Shown: in pieces, positions 1 to 9,395 of the stretch
Layout of the letters: the number at the start of each line of letters is the position of its first letter
Numbering within the stretch: the stretch's first letter is position 1
Source: an uncultured Shewanella sp.
Lineage (GTDB): Bacteria; Pseudomonadota; Gammaproteobacteria; Enterobacterales; Shewanellaceae
Assembly: GCF_947501665.1 (NCBI RefSeq)
Contig: NZ_CANMWS010000015.1
Span: 62,001 to 126,000, forward strand
Length of the DNA stretch: 64,000 nucleotides
Reading direction: 5' to 3'
Made by a program: the position numbers and the translations under genes
The notes under the pieces: model-generated
The model's database searches: none
Told to the model about the DNA's origin: nothing
The model's input: the letters and a program-made list of their open reading frames with translations, nothing else

Positions 1-1005
1 AGGATGTAAATACCTTTGTTTAATTGTTTGCCAGATACTTTTAGATTGAGACTCCTTGAATGTTCCAGCCCAGTTGTTTTGATTGTCATGTAAATCGCCG
101 GAGCGGGCTAATACTCTACCATGATTATCCAGTACCCAAATGCGAGAGTGATTATGCCCCATTCCTTTAATGATTTGTTCTATTTCTGGTGAAGGCACCA
201 GTACTGTTCCCAGTTTATTGACATCATCAATGGCGGAAGTGCCGACAATGGCGTCTAACTGACGTGTATTGCTATCGTTAACATCATATAATGCAAAGCC
301 TAATTTACTGCCGAGCATGTTTAACGGCATTCTCAGTTCAATATTATAGCCTTGCTGTGTTTTACGCCATTGCCCTTGAATTTTAATTTCGGGTGTGACT
401 GGGGTTGATTGAGTTGGATCCATTGGCAGCTGGAACGCACTGATCCAGCCATCTTTTATCGTGGAGACAATGTAACGCTTAAAGTGTCCATCAGGAGCCA
501 AGGTTGCAATGGCTAAATGATCATTTTTATCTATGCTCAGTGAGTTTTCCCCACGATAAACCACATGGGGGTCGAAAACTTCAAAAAATGCATATAAGTA
601 ACCGGCATATTTACCGACCATATGAGTAAAATGGATCCCCAAGGTTTGATTCGTATCACGTTGATAAATGATATTATTGTCACCATAGTCAATGGCTTTA
701 TGCCAATAAGCTTGCCAGTCGTTTCGTTTGCCGTCCAGCTGTATGGGGCTCGAAAAAGGATAGGCGTATAAATCTCGTCCTTTTTTGACTTGTGTTAAAA
801 AGCTGGCTTGGCTATTAAACAGTTTAGGTCTTTCATGTAAAGCTGTTGCTAAGGCTTGGGTGGTGCCTTCTAACGTTTTTTCTTGACCATGGCGTAAATA
901 CTTTTCCATTTCCCAGACATACTGATACCCAAGCCAAGGAAGGCAAAGTAAAAACAGGGATAAAATGGCCACTTTTGAGCGTAACCCCATGGGAAGATTA
1001 AACAT
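1..1005 (-). CDS. pdsS: PDS sortase-system sensor histidine kinase, N-terminal part (truncated by window edge)
   Basis: An open frame of 335 codons runs from an ATG at 1005 off the left edge without a stop. It starts 3 bp after the stop of the response-regulator gene, so the two are cotranscribed. Visible: a short cytoplasmic start (MFNLPMGLRSK), one membrane segment at about residues 11-27 (VAILSLFLLCLPWLGY), the segment YQYVWEMEKYLR, then about 300 residues of extracytoplasmic sensor region. The kinase core (H box, HATPase) lies outside the window. The N-terminus resembles my recollection of proteobacterial dedicated sortase (PDS) kinases, and the partner is a clear PDS-type regulator. The assignment rests on both; the kinase activity itself is inferred. 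Confidence 0.8.
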   Translation of the reverse strand, partial: MFNLPMGLRSKVAILSLFLLCLPWLGYQYVWEMEKYLRHGQEKTLEGTTQALATALHERPKLFNSQASFLTQVKKGRDLYAYPFSSPIQLDGKRNDWQAYWHKAIDYGDNNIIYQRDTNQTLGIHFTHMVGKYAGYLYAFFEVFDPHVVYRGENSLSIDKNDHLAIATLAPDGHFKRYIVSTIKDGWISAFQLPMDPTQSTPVTPEIKIQGQWRKTQQGYNIELRMPLNMLGSKLGFALYDVNDSNTRQLDAIVGTSAIDDVNKLGTVLVPSPEIEQIIKGMGHNHSRIWVLDNHGRVLARSGDLHDNQNNWAGTFKESQSKSIWQTIKQRYLHP

Positions 1006-1008
1006 GTT

Positions 1009-1701
1009 TTAAGATTGTGGATCCCAGCGATATCCCATGCCATAAACCGTATCAATACAATTAAAATGTGTGTCTTGTTCTAAGAATTTCTTACGGATCC
1101 GTTTAATATGTGAAGTGATAGTACTGTCATCGACAAAAATCTTCGCGTCAGTCATCAGGGCTTGGCGATGACGAACATGGCCTGGACGTTTTGCTAATGC
1201 ATGGACCATCCAAAACTCAGTGACGGTGAGTTCAATTGCGAGGGTTTTCCAGTGAACTAACATCCTATTGAGATCGATACGTAAATGACCATGTTCTATT
1301 AAATCTTCTTGGGGGGGTTGGCTATCTTGTAAAGCGGAACGCCTAAAGAGCGCTGCTAGCCTCGCTAATAAATGCGGAAAGCTGACGTCTTTGCTTAAAT
1401 AATCATCGGCACCGAGACGCAAGCCACAAACGGTATCAAAATCACTGTCTCTGGCGGTGAGAAAGATAATCGGTAAGCGGGTCGATAAACTTCTAAGGGC
1501 CTGACATAACGTAAAGCCACCATCAATTTCATTTTCTAAACCAATATCAATAATTGCCAAATCGGGTAATCTGATTTGAAAAGCTTGCATGGCACTGAGA
1601 CGGTTAGCATAAGCCTGTACTTGATAGCCTTGCTGTTCTAATACTTCGGTGTAATTTTCTCTGATCGCGGGTTCATCTTCAACGATGGCAATTCGTTTCA
1701 T
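1009..1701 (-). CDS. pdsR: PDS sortase-system response regulator (OmpR-type)
   Basis: 230-residue two-domain regulator. The receiver domain (residues 1-120) has the acidic pair at VEDE, the phospho-acceptor D52 in the IIDIG motif, FLTARDSD and the late lysine in YLSKD. The C-terminal winged-helix domain has FWMVHALAKRPGHV, DSTITSHIKRIRKKF and ends YGMGYRW. This matches the family linked to the dedicated sortase of marine proteobacteria (recalled as the PdsR family). It is the first gene of a pdsR-pdsS operon, 3 bp from the kinase. Phosphorylated PdsR probably controls the sortase and its surface substrate. Neither gene is in this window, so the output of the pair here is unknown. Confidence 0.85.
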   Translation of the reverse strand: MKRIAIVEDEPAIRENYTEVLEQQGYQVQAYANRLSAMQAFQIRLPDLAIIDIGLENEIDGGFTLCQALRSLSTRLPIIFLTARDSDFDTVCGLRLGADDYLSKDVSFPHLLARLAALFRRSALQDSQPPQEDLIEHGHLRIDLNRMLVHWKTLAIELTVTEFWMVHALAKRPGHVRHRQALMTDAKIFVDDSTITSHIKRIRKKFLEQDTHFNCIDTVYGMGYRWDPQS

Positions 1702-1933
1702 TTAGGGTAACAGACTCATCGACAGCAGTTAGTATGTAGCGCCAGACTATACAGTAAATTACCGGAATGAGTAGCCCTCAAATACGATTGCCATATTGTA
1801 GCCACAATTGATCATTAAGTTGGCTTTATATTCGTGGAATTTTTAAGTTCATGAAGGTATTGATGCTATGCCTCAAATAAGGGGAGTCGCATCAATACCG
1901 ATTAAGTACCCATAGTGAATAATGTAATGGGTT

Positions 1934-4636
1934 TTATTTAGGGCGGATTATATAATCATAATTATAACTTTCAAAATTAATGAACCGCGTTGAAGGTGTG
2001 CTGGCCACGACTAAATATAATATATCTCCTGCAGATGCATTTACATCCATAACTTCAGGGTTACCGGCACTGGTTTCGGGTAATTTATGGTAAATACGTT
2101 CTCCTGTGACAGGGTTATAAACAACAATTTGCACTCTAAATTCTGCATAATTAGGATTGGTTATTGCTGGATTAATACCTATTTCATATAAAGTATCTTC
2201 TGTAACATCAACTTCATACGCATTATAGGCCCAAGAAGCGATTTTGTAGCGACTGGGAACAGTATGCCATGCATCACCTGTACCGTTCACATCGTAAAAT
2301 TCAGTGACTTTATTATCGATCTCTTCTTCAGGGTAAGGCTCTTCTTGCCGATTGTTCACGCTAACCATGCGATTATAAGAAGCAATCTCAGAAGCAAGAA
2401 AGGTGTCTCCAAAAGGCATATCCCATGTCATAATTCGGGCTGTAAAATCTGAGAAAACTTCTCTCATGTCAAACCCGGAATTTTCAAGTATGGTATACAT
2501 GGCTTCGGTTGGTTTTCCGCTTAAAGGGGCGAGATTATGGACATTTCGATTAAATACATAACCAATAAAGTTATCACTGAGAATATTATGGGTCACATAA
2601 TGTTCAAAGATACTGGCACCGTATTGATGTCCCCCTTTGTAGTAATCAATGATCCCGTCTTCAAACACTGAACTTTGAGTTGTCCAAAGTGAGAGCTGAG
2701 GCTGAAGGGTATAATAACCAAGTAAGGTATCCTTTGCCGTTGGCTTTTGAGAAAATGCTCCCCATGAAGCACTCGATTCTGCTAAGAATTTGGTTGAGCC
2801 ACCCGTTCTAGATTGATAAGCATGGAAGTTTTCATGTAACACATATTGATTCCATGGACTGTCGAAATTGAATTTACTCACCCAAGATTTGCGATACCCC
2901 TCAGTTAAGAGTAACTGTCTGGGTTTTGCAAACTCGGCACAAAAGGCTTCGTGTTTATACATACCCGTTGTCATGACATTATGTTCCCAGGTCATATCAT
3001 GACCACTCAGTTGATACTCAAAGCTTTCTTGAGTCGTATCTGTTATGCCTTCAGGCCAGAAGATACAATAATAGGCGCCACAGAGATACAGAGGATATTC
3101 TGGATCTGGGGGATTCATAACCGTTGTATCACTGCACTCTTCTCCTAATGCTTGAATTTGATCTGAACTTAAACTGTCATTAAAGACCCTTAAATCCCAC
3201 ACTTTACCCGCATAAGGGCCAACGGTGACTTGCCCAGCCAGAGCGTGTAATTGTGAGGTATCAACTAAGGTTTCTTGTTGATGACCATTTAAAAAGGTGG
3301 TGATTTTGTCATTACTGAGTTGAAGAGCATAATGATTGCAGCTTCGATGTTTCAGCATACCATTATCATTATTGACTGTAATCGGATTGGTTTGAGTCGA
3401 TAGTGTACTGTTTATCTTACCTAATACTTCTTCAATCACGAGACTATCACTGCTTAACACTGTGCCACTTTGATTATCGGTGGTCGGCGTGAGTTTAAAA
3501 GACAGTGTCATGGGCGTCGAGACCGATTTATCGGTAAAATCGATAGTGACACTTTTATCATTCATGTCTACACGACTCTCAAAGGGAAAGAGGCCTTCAC
3601 TGTTATGCTCCCTTAAACTAGTGGTGACAGGGTGTTGATTGTCAGAAAGGTCGGTGTAAGTAAATTGCAAGGGAGTGTAGCTAAATAAATGATCAAATGT
3701 TCCATTATCAATTTGAGTCAAAGCGCAGCTAGCTTCACATCGATTACTGGAACAGGTTGAGCCTGTGTCGCAGGTACCACAACCAAGTGTGTTGCCTAAA
3801 CCATCACGAATGACCCCACACTGAGCCCCAAAAGCATTACAAGCAGCAACGATTTGTGTATTATCAATGGGCTGACAAAGGTTGAGATCGCAAGCCTCAT
3901 TGGTTGAACAAACCCCACATTCAAGTGTGCCGCCATTACCATCGCTTATAGCACCACATTGGGCGCCCTGAATTTGACAAGCATTCGTTGCATTTGAAGA
4001 CTCAACTAACAGTCCATCAAATTGTACAATGTTGTTTTGCGTGGTGACATGAGGACTGGCAGCTAAGCCTAAATAAATGTCTTCTGTCATGGGGATTGTT
4101 TTTTGAGTGGTGAGTTGCCAGTTTGTTCCGTCAAAAGAGTAATGACCTGTGAAGATATCGCCATCACGGGTTAATTTTAGCCATACAGGGCCTTGACCAA
4201 CATTTTTGCCCCAATAATTAGAGCGGGCATTCGTGTCAGCTCTCCATTGAAGGGCAACATATTCATGGGCAGAATAATCCAGCGCCACATTTTTAGCACC
4301 AGTGGCGAGCGTTTCTCTAAACATGACCGCGCCTTTAGCCCATGGATGGGTATTTTCCACGCTTAACACGCGAACGGTAATACTGGCATTTCCTGTGACG
4401 GGGATATAAACATAATAAAAATCATCTTGCTCTCCCCAAATATCATTACCTGAGCCAGTTAACGTAATGACATCTAATAATTCTACGGCATTACCGGGGT
4501 AATTGACTTGTCCTATATCCTTTTGTTGCCAAGATGCAATACTAGAAGCAAAGCTTATGCTACTATAAAGTATTAAGATCATAATACTAACAAAGACATA
4601 GGCCCGCTTAATAAAACGACAATGATAAGTGTTCAT
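1934..4636 (-). CDS. Large secreted protein: DUF1349-like domain, two Cys-rich repeats, LamG-like domain, putative HExxH metalloprotease
   Basis: 900 residues. Signal peptide at about 1-30 (VFVSIMILILYSSISFA). Residues 35-212 form a DUF1349/concanavalin-like beta domain, nearly the same as in the neighbouring 787-residue protein. Two disulfide-rich repeats follow at about 220-254 and 266-300 (AQCG...LECGVC...C), similar to those of myxobacterial exoproteins. Residues 305-500 resemble a LamG-type fold. The C-terminal part holds HENFHAYQ at 601-608 with a possible third zinc ligand E620 in FLAESSASWGAF, a gluzincin-like layout reminiscent of DUF6055 proteins. No sorting signal ends the chain (YDYIIRPK). 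A strong AAGGAAA site precedes the ATG. Probably a secreted protease acting on glycosylated or particulate substrate; this is inference, moderately sure of the fold and not of the substrate. Confidence 0.75.
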   Translation of the reverse strand: MNTYHCRFIKRAYVFVSIMILILYSSISFASSIASWQQKDIGQVNYPGNAVELLDVITLTGSGNDIWGEQDDFYYVYIPVTGNASITVRVLSVENTHPWAKGAVMFRETLATGAKNVALDYSAHEYVALQWRADTNARSNYWGKNVGQGPVWLKLTRDGDIFTGHYSFDGTNWQLTTQKTIPMTEDIYLGLAASPHVTTQNNIVQFDGLLVESSNATNACQIQGAQCGAISDGNGGTLECGVCSTNEACDLNLCQPIDNTQIVAACNAFGAQCGVIRDGLGNTLGCGTCDTGSTCSSNRCEASCALTQIDNGTFDHLFSYTPLQFTYTDLSDNQHPVTTSLREHNSEGLFPFESRVDMNDKSVTIDFTDKSVSTPMTLSFKLTPTTDNQSGTVLSSDSLVIEEVLGKINSTLSTQTNPITVNNDNGMLKHRSCNHYALQLSNDKITTFLNGHQQETLVDTSQLHALAGQVTVGPYAGKVWDLRVFNDSLSSDQIQALGEECSDTTVMNPPDPEYPLYLCGAYYCIFWPEGITDTTQESFEYQLSGHDMTWEHNVMTTGMYKHEAFCAEFAKPRQLLLTEGYRKSWVSKFNFDSPWNQYVLHENFHAYQSRTGGSTKFLAESSASWGAFSQKPTAKDTLLGYYTLQPQLSLWTTQSSVFEDGIIDYYKGGHQYGASIFEHYVTHNILSDNFIGYVFNRNVHNLAPLSGKPTEAMYTILENSGFDMREVFSDFTARIMTWDMPFGDTFLASEIASYNRMVSVNNRQEEPYPEEEIDNKVTEFYDVNGTGDAWHTVPSRYKIASWAYNAYEVDVTEDTLYEIGINPAITNPNYAEFRVQIVVYNPVTGERIYHKLPETSAGNPEVMDVNASAGDILYLVVASTPSTRFINFESYNYDYIIRPK

Positions 4637-4894
4637 TTTATTTTCCTTAATCTTTCATTATTGATCGTATTCCTAACGTGAATGCAAATAGAGTGTCCTA
4701 ACACTATCTGATTTCATATTAGTATTGTGTTGTTATGTTTTAGAGGGAGTAATAAGCCTCCTTGCACGGTTTTCCATTTAAATGCTGCAATGTGATGGCT
4801 TTATCTGAAGCATGAGATAATGCGCCTTACAATAGAGCAATGTGACTGAATTATGTCATCGCACCTTGGATGCGATGACATAAGATAAGTAATG

Positions 4895-7258
4895 TTATCT
4901 GGCATAAATCAAGGCAACTTCAGCATCCGATAGGGCTTTTTGATAGAGACGTAGATCATCCATATAGCCTTTAAAAGCGTTGGAGTTCCCATCTCCTCCG
5001 CCAGAGCCATCACCAATGGCGGACTCATATTTATTAATATCTCCTAATAATCCGGTTAAGTTTGTTTGTCCAACCAGTAGGCCATCAATATAAAGATTGA
5101 GTTCGTTATTGGCGAAGCCAAATGTGGCGGCAATATGATGCCATTGTCCATCGGTGAGGTTGGTATTACCGGCAATAAAGTTTTTATTTTTATTGCTGTG
5201 GCTGGTGTGATCATAGCTGCCCACATAGGCTTTGATCCCTGTGCCGTTATTGGCTAAGGTGAGTGCAAAACCTGAGCGACTATTGTAATAATACTTATTA
5301 CTGATAATAATCTGTTCACTGCTGACCCCAGGATCGGGTTTCACCCAAGCGGAGAGACTAAAATCATTATCAGTATTTAGATCTAAAAAGTCATACACAG
5401 GGTATTCGCTCAAATAATGCAGAACAGTATTGCCATCAAAATAGGCTGCGGTATTAATCGCTCCAGCATGTTCAAAGGTGATCCCCGTTTTGGCAATATA
5501 GGCTGGAATGCCTGAGGCACTGTCAATAATAGGGCTATTGTTATCATTATCAAATGAGTAATGCAGCACGAGTGGATCGCTTGACTCCCTCACCCATAGG
5601 TCAACATTGACACTGTTCCCTAAACGGCCATTGTGTGTAGTGGCATAGCTGAAACGCTCTCGGCCAACAAAATTTACATTAGGAGTATATTCAAAGCTAC
5701 CATCGAGGTTAAGGGTTAAGCTCCCATTTTCAACATCCTGTGTTAATGTTGCTATGCTGGCATGGGTATCGTTAGTCAATACGCCTTGTAGAGCACTCAC
5801 ATTGAGAACGGTATTCGGGGGAAGGGTATAGTGATCGTTAATTGCGGTTGCATAATTGAGAAAAGGCAAGCAAGCCTGAGCAATTCGCTCGCCAATGACG
5901 ATATAGCTGTCACTACCATAATGATAATATGGACGTTGATCGCCTGTGTAAACTAATGCAGCTAAAGGATCGTTGTTGGCGACATTGGCTTGTGCGGCCA
6001 TGACAATATCGCCAGCTTGACCACGGTTGTCGTTGATTTGCGTAATAATTACGGGTAAATCTGCTTGATTAAGATCTTGTCTGACTGAGGTGATGAGGTT
6101 GGTTAGGTGTGTTTCATAAAGCAGTTCGCTACCAAAGGTGTCATTGTAGCCTTGGAACCAAATAAAGCCCGCTAATTCATAATCAATATTGTTAGCAATA
6201 AGTTCATTTTGAAGGAAATCATTAAAACCAGTGATAAGCTGATCATATAAATTGCCATCGTCTCCACCAAAGGCTTGCGGACGCCAGTGGGCGGTATTAT
6301 CTAAGGTTGTCCCCCCTTTTGCACCTTTAAATAAGTAGATATTTTCAGGCAATACACTACCAAGAATATGCCCCATTTTTAACTCGACGCCGAAATGACT
6401 GCTACGGGAGCCAAAACCAGGTTGAAGTCCACTTAATCCTCGAGTATTTGAAATGATATTTTTAATCAATACATCGTCTCGTGTACCTGTTAGGTCAGCG
6501 CCTGATGTTGCAGCTAAACCACTGTTGGAGCCGTATCCTTCCATATTGGACTGTCCTGCCATGAGGTAGACTTTAGCTTTATCATTATAATCTTGAATAA
6601 CATCAAGGTTTGAGAAGACAGCTTCAGCAGTGCTCGTGGTGACATGGGGGCTGGCGGCTAACCCTACATAGTAATTTTCTCCCATAGAGATGGTTTTACT
6701 GGTGGTGAGTTGCCAGTTTTCACCATCAAGCGAATAGTAGCCTGTGAATAAGTCTCCCTCTCTTTGTAGTTTTAACCAGACAGGGCCTTGACCAACATTT
6801 TTGCCCCAATAATTCGAATAGGTATCGGTATTGGCTCGCCACTGCAAAGCGACGTGTTGATGGGCTGAATAATCAAGTGCCACATTTTTAGAACCAGTGG
6901 AGAGCGTTTCTCTAAACATGACCGCGGCTTTAGCCCATGGATGGGTATGTTCAATACTGTGGACTTTGGTGATAATTGTGGCATTACCTGTGATGTTTTT
7001 ATATAGAAAATAAAAATTATCTTGGTCTCCCCAAATATCATTACCTGAGCCTTGAATGGTGATAAGTTGTTCACTGTCAATGACGTGTGAACCAGGGTGA
7101 TTGGCATTGCCGATATTCATTGCTTGCCATTGATTGACATCAGTTTCTATTTTTATATTGGCATAACTCATGCTCTGATATAAAAATAATAAAATAAACA
7201 TTAAACCTAATAGAAATAAATGAATTACTGTTGATCTAAAACCCAATTTAACCGACAT
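4895..7258 (-). CDS. Secreted sialate-O-acetylesterase-like protein with DUF1349-like, Ig-like and LamG domains
   Basis: 787 residues with an N-terminal signal/anchor (FLLGLMFILLFLYQSMSYA). Residues 40-222 are a DUF1349-like beta domain paralogous to that of the next gene downstream. Residues 228-468 are a carbohydrate-esterase/SGNH domain (sialate O-acetylesterase type): AGQSNMEG carries the nucleophile S237, WFQGYND is the block III equivalent, and a His near 446 precedes IVIGERIA. A cadherin/Ig-like module follows (about 470-557: NDHYTLPPNTVL...GSFEYTPN), then a C-terminal LamG/concanavalin domain (about 563-787: FSLSAWVKPD, DGQWHHIAATF, YMDDLRLY). The gene has a GGAGT ribosome site and sits 258 bp upstream of the metalloprotease-like gene in the same direction, so a shared transcript is possible. 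Likely deacetylates acylated glycans outside the cell; substrate not known. Confidence 0.8.
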   Translation of the reverse strand: MSVKLGFRSTVIHLFLLGLMFILLFLYQSMSYANIKIETDVNQWQAMNIGNANHPGSHVIDSEQLITIQGSGNDIWGDQDNFYFLYKNITGNATIITKVHSIEHTHPWAKAAVMFRETLSTGSKNVALDYSAHQHVALQWRANTDTYSNYWGKNVGQGPVWLKLQREGDLFTGYYSLDGENWQLTTSKTISMGENYYVGLAASPHVTTSTAEAVFSNLDVIQDYNDKAKVYLMAGQSNMEGYGSNSGLAATSGADLTGTRDDVLIKNIISNTRGLSGLQPGFGSRSSHFGVELKMGHILGSVLPENIYLFKGAKGGTTLDNTAHWRPQAFGGDDGNLYDQLITGFNDFLQNELIANNIDYELAGFIWFQGYNDTFGSELLYETHLTNLITSVRQDLNQADLPVIITQINDNRGQAGDIVMAAQANVANNDPLAALVYTGDQRPYYHYGSDSYIVIGERIAQACLPFLNYATAINDHYTLPPNTVLNVSALQGVLTNDTHASIATLTQDVENGSLTLNLDGSFEYTPNVNFVGRERFSYATTHNGRLGNSVNVDLWVRESSDPLVLHYSFDNDNNSPIIDSASGIPAYIAKTGITFEHAGAINTAAYFDGNTVLHYLSEYPVYDFLDLNTDNDFSLSAWVKPDPGVSSEQIIISNKYYYNSRSGFALTLANNGTGIKAYVGSYDHTSHSNKNKNFIAGNTNLTDGQWHHIAATFGFANNELNLYIDGLLVGQTNLTGLLGDINKYESAIGDGSGGGDGNSNAFKGYMDDLRLYQKALSDAEVALIYAR

Positions 7259-7829
7259 AACAGACTCCTTGTTATATAAACGGGGTAAGAAATATTGATT
7301 TAAGGTGTATAACGAAATTATTAATAAATTAATTTATAAAGCTTAGGAAAGATAAAACTTAAAGTCTAAGTTTTTTATAAAAAGCAATATTGTTTTACTT
7401 GGTTTTTAGTTGTTGTTTTATAATGTTTTTGCATATTATTTTTTTATGGATAGTGATTGGCTACAAGGTAAAAGACGGAACTATGCCCTTAAAGTTTTTA
7501 GTGTTTTAATATTAAAATTAAAACGTAATAATATTTACCTCAATGTTAATAACAAAATAATCATAAAAAGTGAATATATTCGTTTATGAATTAATATCTA
7601 CTGGACACTTTTTTCATTGAATAAAGAGAATAAAGAGAAATATAGAAAGAAAATGACACTTTTATGACATATTTCATCTTTAATTGAACACAAGCTTTAC
7701 TCTTTAATGTTATTTATTTTTGTTTTGATATACCGACAGCAAGTTAGGATGCTTGGGGCTGTGATAACAGTCTTTTTTATGTGTTTGTTGATGTAACAGT
7801 CACAAGGTATCGAGACATGAGAGAGTGAA
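7259..7829. other. AT-rich divergent intergenic region (571 bp)
   Basis: Lies between the esterase gene (minus) and pdsO (plus), so it must carry both promoters. It is very AT-rich, especially 7290-7440 and 7500-7690, with runs of T and A. I find no convincing small gene; a minus frame at 7697-7888 has no supporting features. No clear PdsR-type direct repeat can be called by eye. Confidence 0.5.
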
Positions 7830-8546
7830 ATGAAAAAAAATGTCATAACGTGGTTTTTAGTGGGGGTAATTAATTTTTCCCAAATCAATATGAGTATGGC
7901 GCAGGAAAAATGGGAGCATCAGGCGCCAGTAACAGAAATAAGTCAAGATGGCACTTGGATTGGGTTAGGCTCTGGAATTGTGATTGGGGCGGCTGTTGGT
8001 GGGCCATTAGGGGCAATTATTGGTGCATTTACCGGTGGGCTGATTGGTAAATCAACAGATAAACAAATAGCATTAGAGAAGAATCAGCGGCAATTAACTC
8101 AGAGTCAAACTGAGATCAACAGGCTTAAACAATGGCAACAAGTGTCGATAGAAAAACAAGCGGAATATGAAAAAATGGAGCAAGTGTTAACGGCTTTGTC
8201 GTTAGGCTTAACCATTCAATTTAAAACGGGATCATCAGAGATTGAAGCACACTTTAAAAAGCAACTGCAAGATGTTGCCACTGTGATGCAGTTATCTCCT
8301 CAATGGGTGATCACTTTAACGGGTTATGCTGATCGTCAAGGTCACAATGATTTTAATCAGGCATTATCGCAGCAAAGGGTGGCTGAAGTTATGCAATATT
8401 TAAAACGACAAGGTGTAGAAGATAATCGGTTAGTGGCCGTTGCACTTGGCGATCGTTTTCCTGTTGCAGAAAAAGCGTCATTGGAAAATAATTTTTTTGA
8501 TAGAAGAGTGACGTTACAACTGGAGTCTATATTAGTAAACAATTGA
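7830..8546 (+). CDS. pdsO: PDS sortase-system OmpA-family protein
   Basis: 238 residues. Signal peptide (VITWFLVGVINFSQINMSMA, cut after MAQ or nearby), then a glycine-zipper membrane-active segment at about 46-75 (GSGIVIGAAVGGPLGAIIG), a polar coiled stretch, and an OmpA/MotB-type peptidoglycan-binding domain at about 120-235 with LTGYADRQGHNDFNQALSQQ and NNFFDRRV. This zipper plus OmpA layout is that of the OmpA-like partner of the PDS system. It should sit in the envelope and hold the peptidoglycan layer. It is separated from pdsR by two unrelated secreted-enzyme genes on the other strand. A GAGAGTGAA site precedes the ATG. It could also be read as a generic YmgG/OmpA protein; PDS membership rests on context. 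Confidence 0.8.
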   Translation: MKKNVITWFLVGVINFSQINMSMAQEKWEHQAPVTEISQDGTWIGLGSGIVIGAAVGGPLGAIIGAFTGGLIGKSTDKQIALEKNQRQLTQSQTEINRLKQWQQVSIEKQAEYEKMEQVLTALSLGLTIQFKTGSSEIEAHFKKQLQDVATVMQLSPQWVITLTGYADRQGHNDFNQALSQQRVAEVMQYLKRQGVEDNRLVAVALGDRFPVAEKASLENNFFDRRVTLQLESILVNN

Positions 8547-8549
8547 TGA

Positions 8550-8589
8550 AATAAGAGTTATTGATATTGAGGCTTCAATAACTCTTATT
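8550..8589. terminator. Bidirectional terminator between pdsO and glpF
   Basis: Perfect 15-bp inverted repeat (8550-8564 and 8575-8589, AATAAGAGTTATTGA arm) with a 10-nt loop, between two convergent genes. The arms end in AT-rich sequence on both sides. Confidence 0.75.
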
Positions 8590-8610
8590 ATTGATCAAGA
8601 AAGGATACAA

Positions 8611-9327
8611 TTATAGAATGTTATTCCATAATGATGCCGCTAAAATTGCCCCAAGGAGCGGACCGATAACGGGTACCCAAGCATAATGCCATTGTGACGT
8701 GCCTTTATTAGCGATAGGTAAAATGGCATGGGCAATACGGGGACCTAAATCTCGAGCGGGATTGATTGCATAACCTGTTGGTCCGCCTAAAGAGAGGCCT
8801 ATTCCCCAAACGAGCATAGCCACCAAATAAGGGACGGCGGCTGCGGCTATTTCCCCCGAGGAAACAATGGCGCCAATGCCAAAAATCAGCGCGACAGTCC
8901 CGATAACCTCAGTGATCAGGTTACTGGGTGAATGTGCGATGGCTGGAGAGGTACAAAAAACGGCCAGTTTAGCCTCTTTGTCTTCGGTTTCTTTCCAGTG
9001 AGGTAAATAAGTCAGCCAAACTAAACTGGCACCGATAAAGCAGCCTGCTATTTGAGCGAGGCTGGCGGTGATGACATAATAGAGCGAGTCATATACTCCA
9101 AGAAAGTATTTTGCTAACGTCACCGCTGGATTAATATCCGCTTGCGGTGAGCCACTTGAGCTTGCCACGAAGACACCAATCATAACTGCAAATGCCCAAC
9201 CCGCTGTGATGGTTATCCAGCCACCGTTATTTCCTTTTGATTTTGACAGTACAACATTGGCGACGACGCCGCCGCCAAATAAAATTAAAAATAAACTGCC
9301 TAAAAATTCACCCAGTAAATATTCCAC
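8611..9327 (-). CDS. glpF: Glycerol uptake facilitator (aquaglyceroporin)
   Basis: 238-residue MIP-family channel of the inner membrane with six hydrophobic helices. Both half-helix signatures are present: NPAVT at about 66-70 and NPARD at about 189-193. The aspartate after the second NPAR is the mark of glycerol-conducting rather than water-only channels. Facilitates diffusion of glycerol into the cell, where GlpK traps it. Somewhat shorter than the E. coli protein (281). It is the second gene of a glpK-glpF unit, 68 bp downstream of glpK; the E. coli order is the reverse. Start ATG chosen for the GGGAGATAA just upstream. Confidence 0.93.
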   Translation of the reverse strand: MEYLLGEFLGSLFLILFGGGVVANVVLSKSKGNNGGWITITAGWAFAVMIGVFVASSSGSPQADINPAVTLAKYFLGVYDSLYYVITASLAQIAGCFIGASLVWLTYLPHWKETEDKEAKLAVFCTSPAIAHSPSNLITEVIGTVALIFGIGAIVSSGEIAAAAVPYLVAMLVWGIGLSLGGPTGYAINPARDLGPRIAHAILPIANKGTSQWHYAWVPVIGPLLGAILAASLWNNIL

Positions 9328-9395
9328 AACTATTATCTCCCTTATAATTGATATTGTTAGCCTCTATTGGATTAATCAATAAAGGCATATTCATC

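Noticed and set aside
1934..7258. The two large secreted proteins as dedicated sortase substrates
   Set aside because: Neither ends in a sorting motif with hydrophobic and basic tail; the 900-residue protein ends in YDYIIRPK and the other in a LamG domain.
7697..7888. 63-codon minus frame overlapping the pdsO start
   Set aside because: Low-complexity, antisense to pdsO, no ribosome site.
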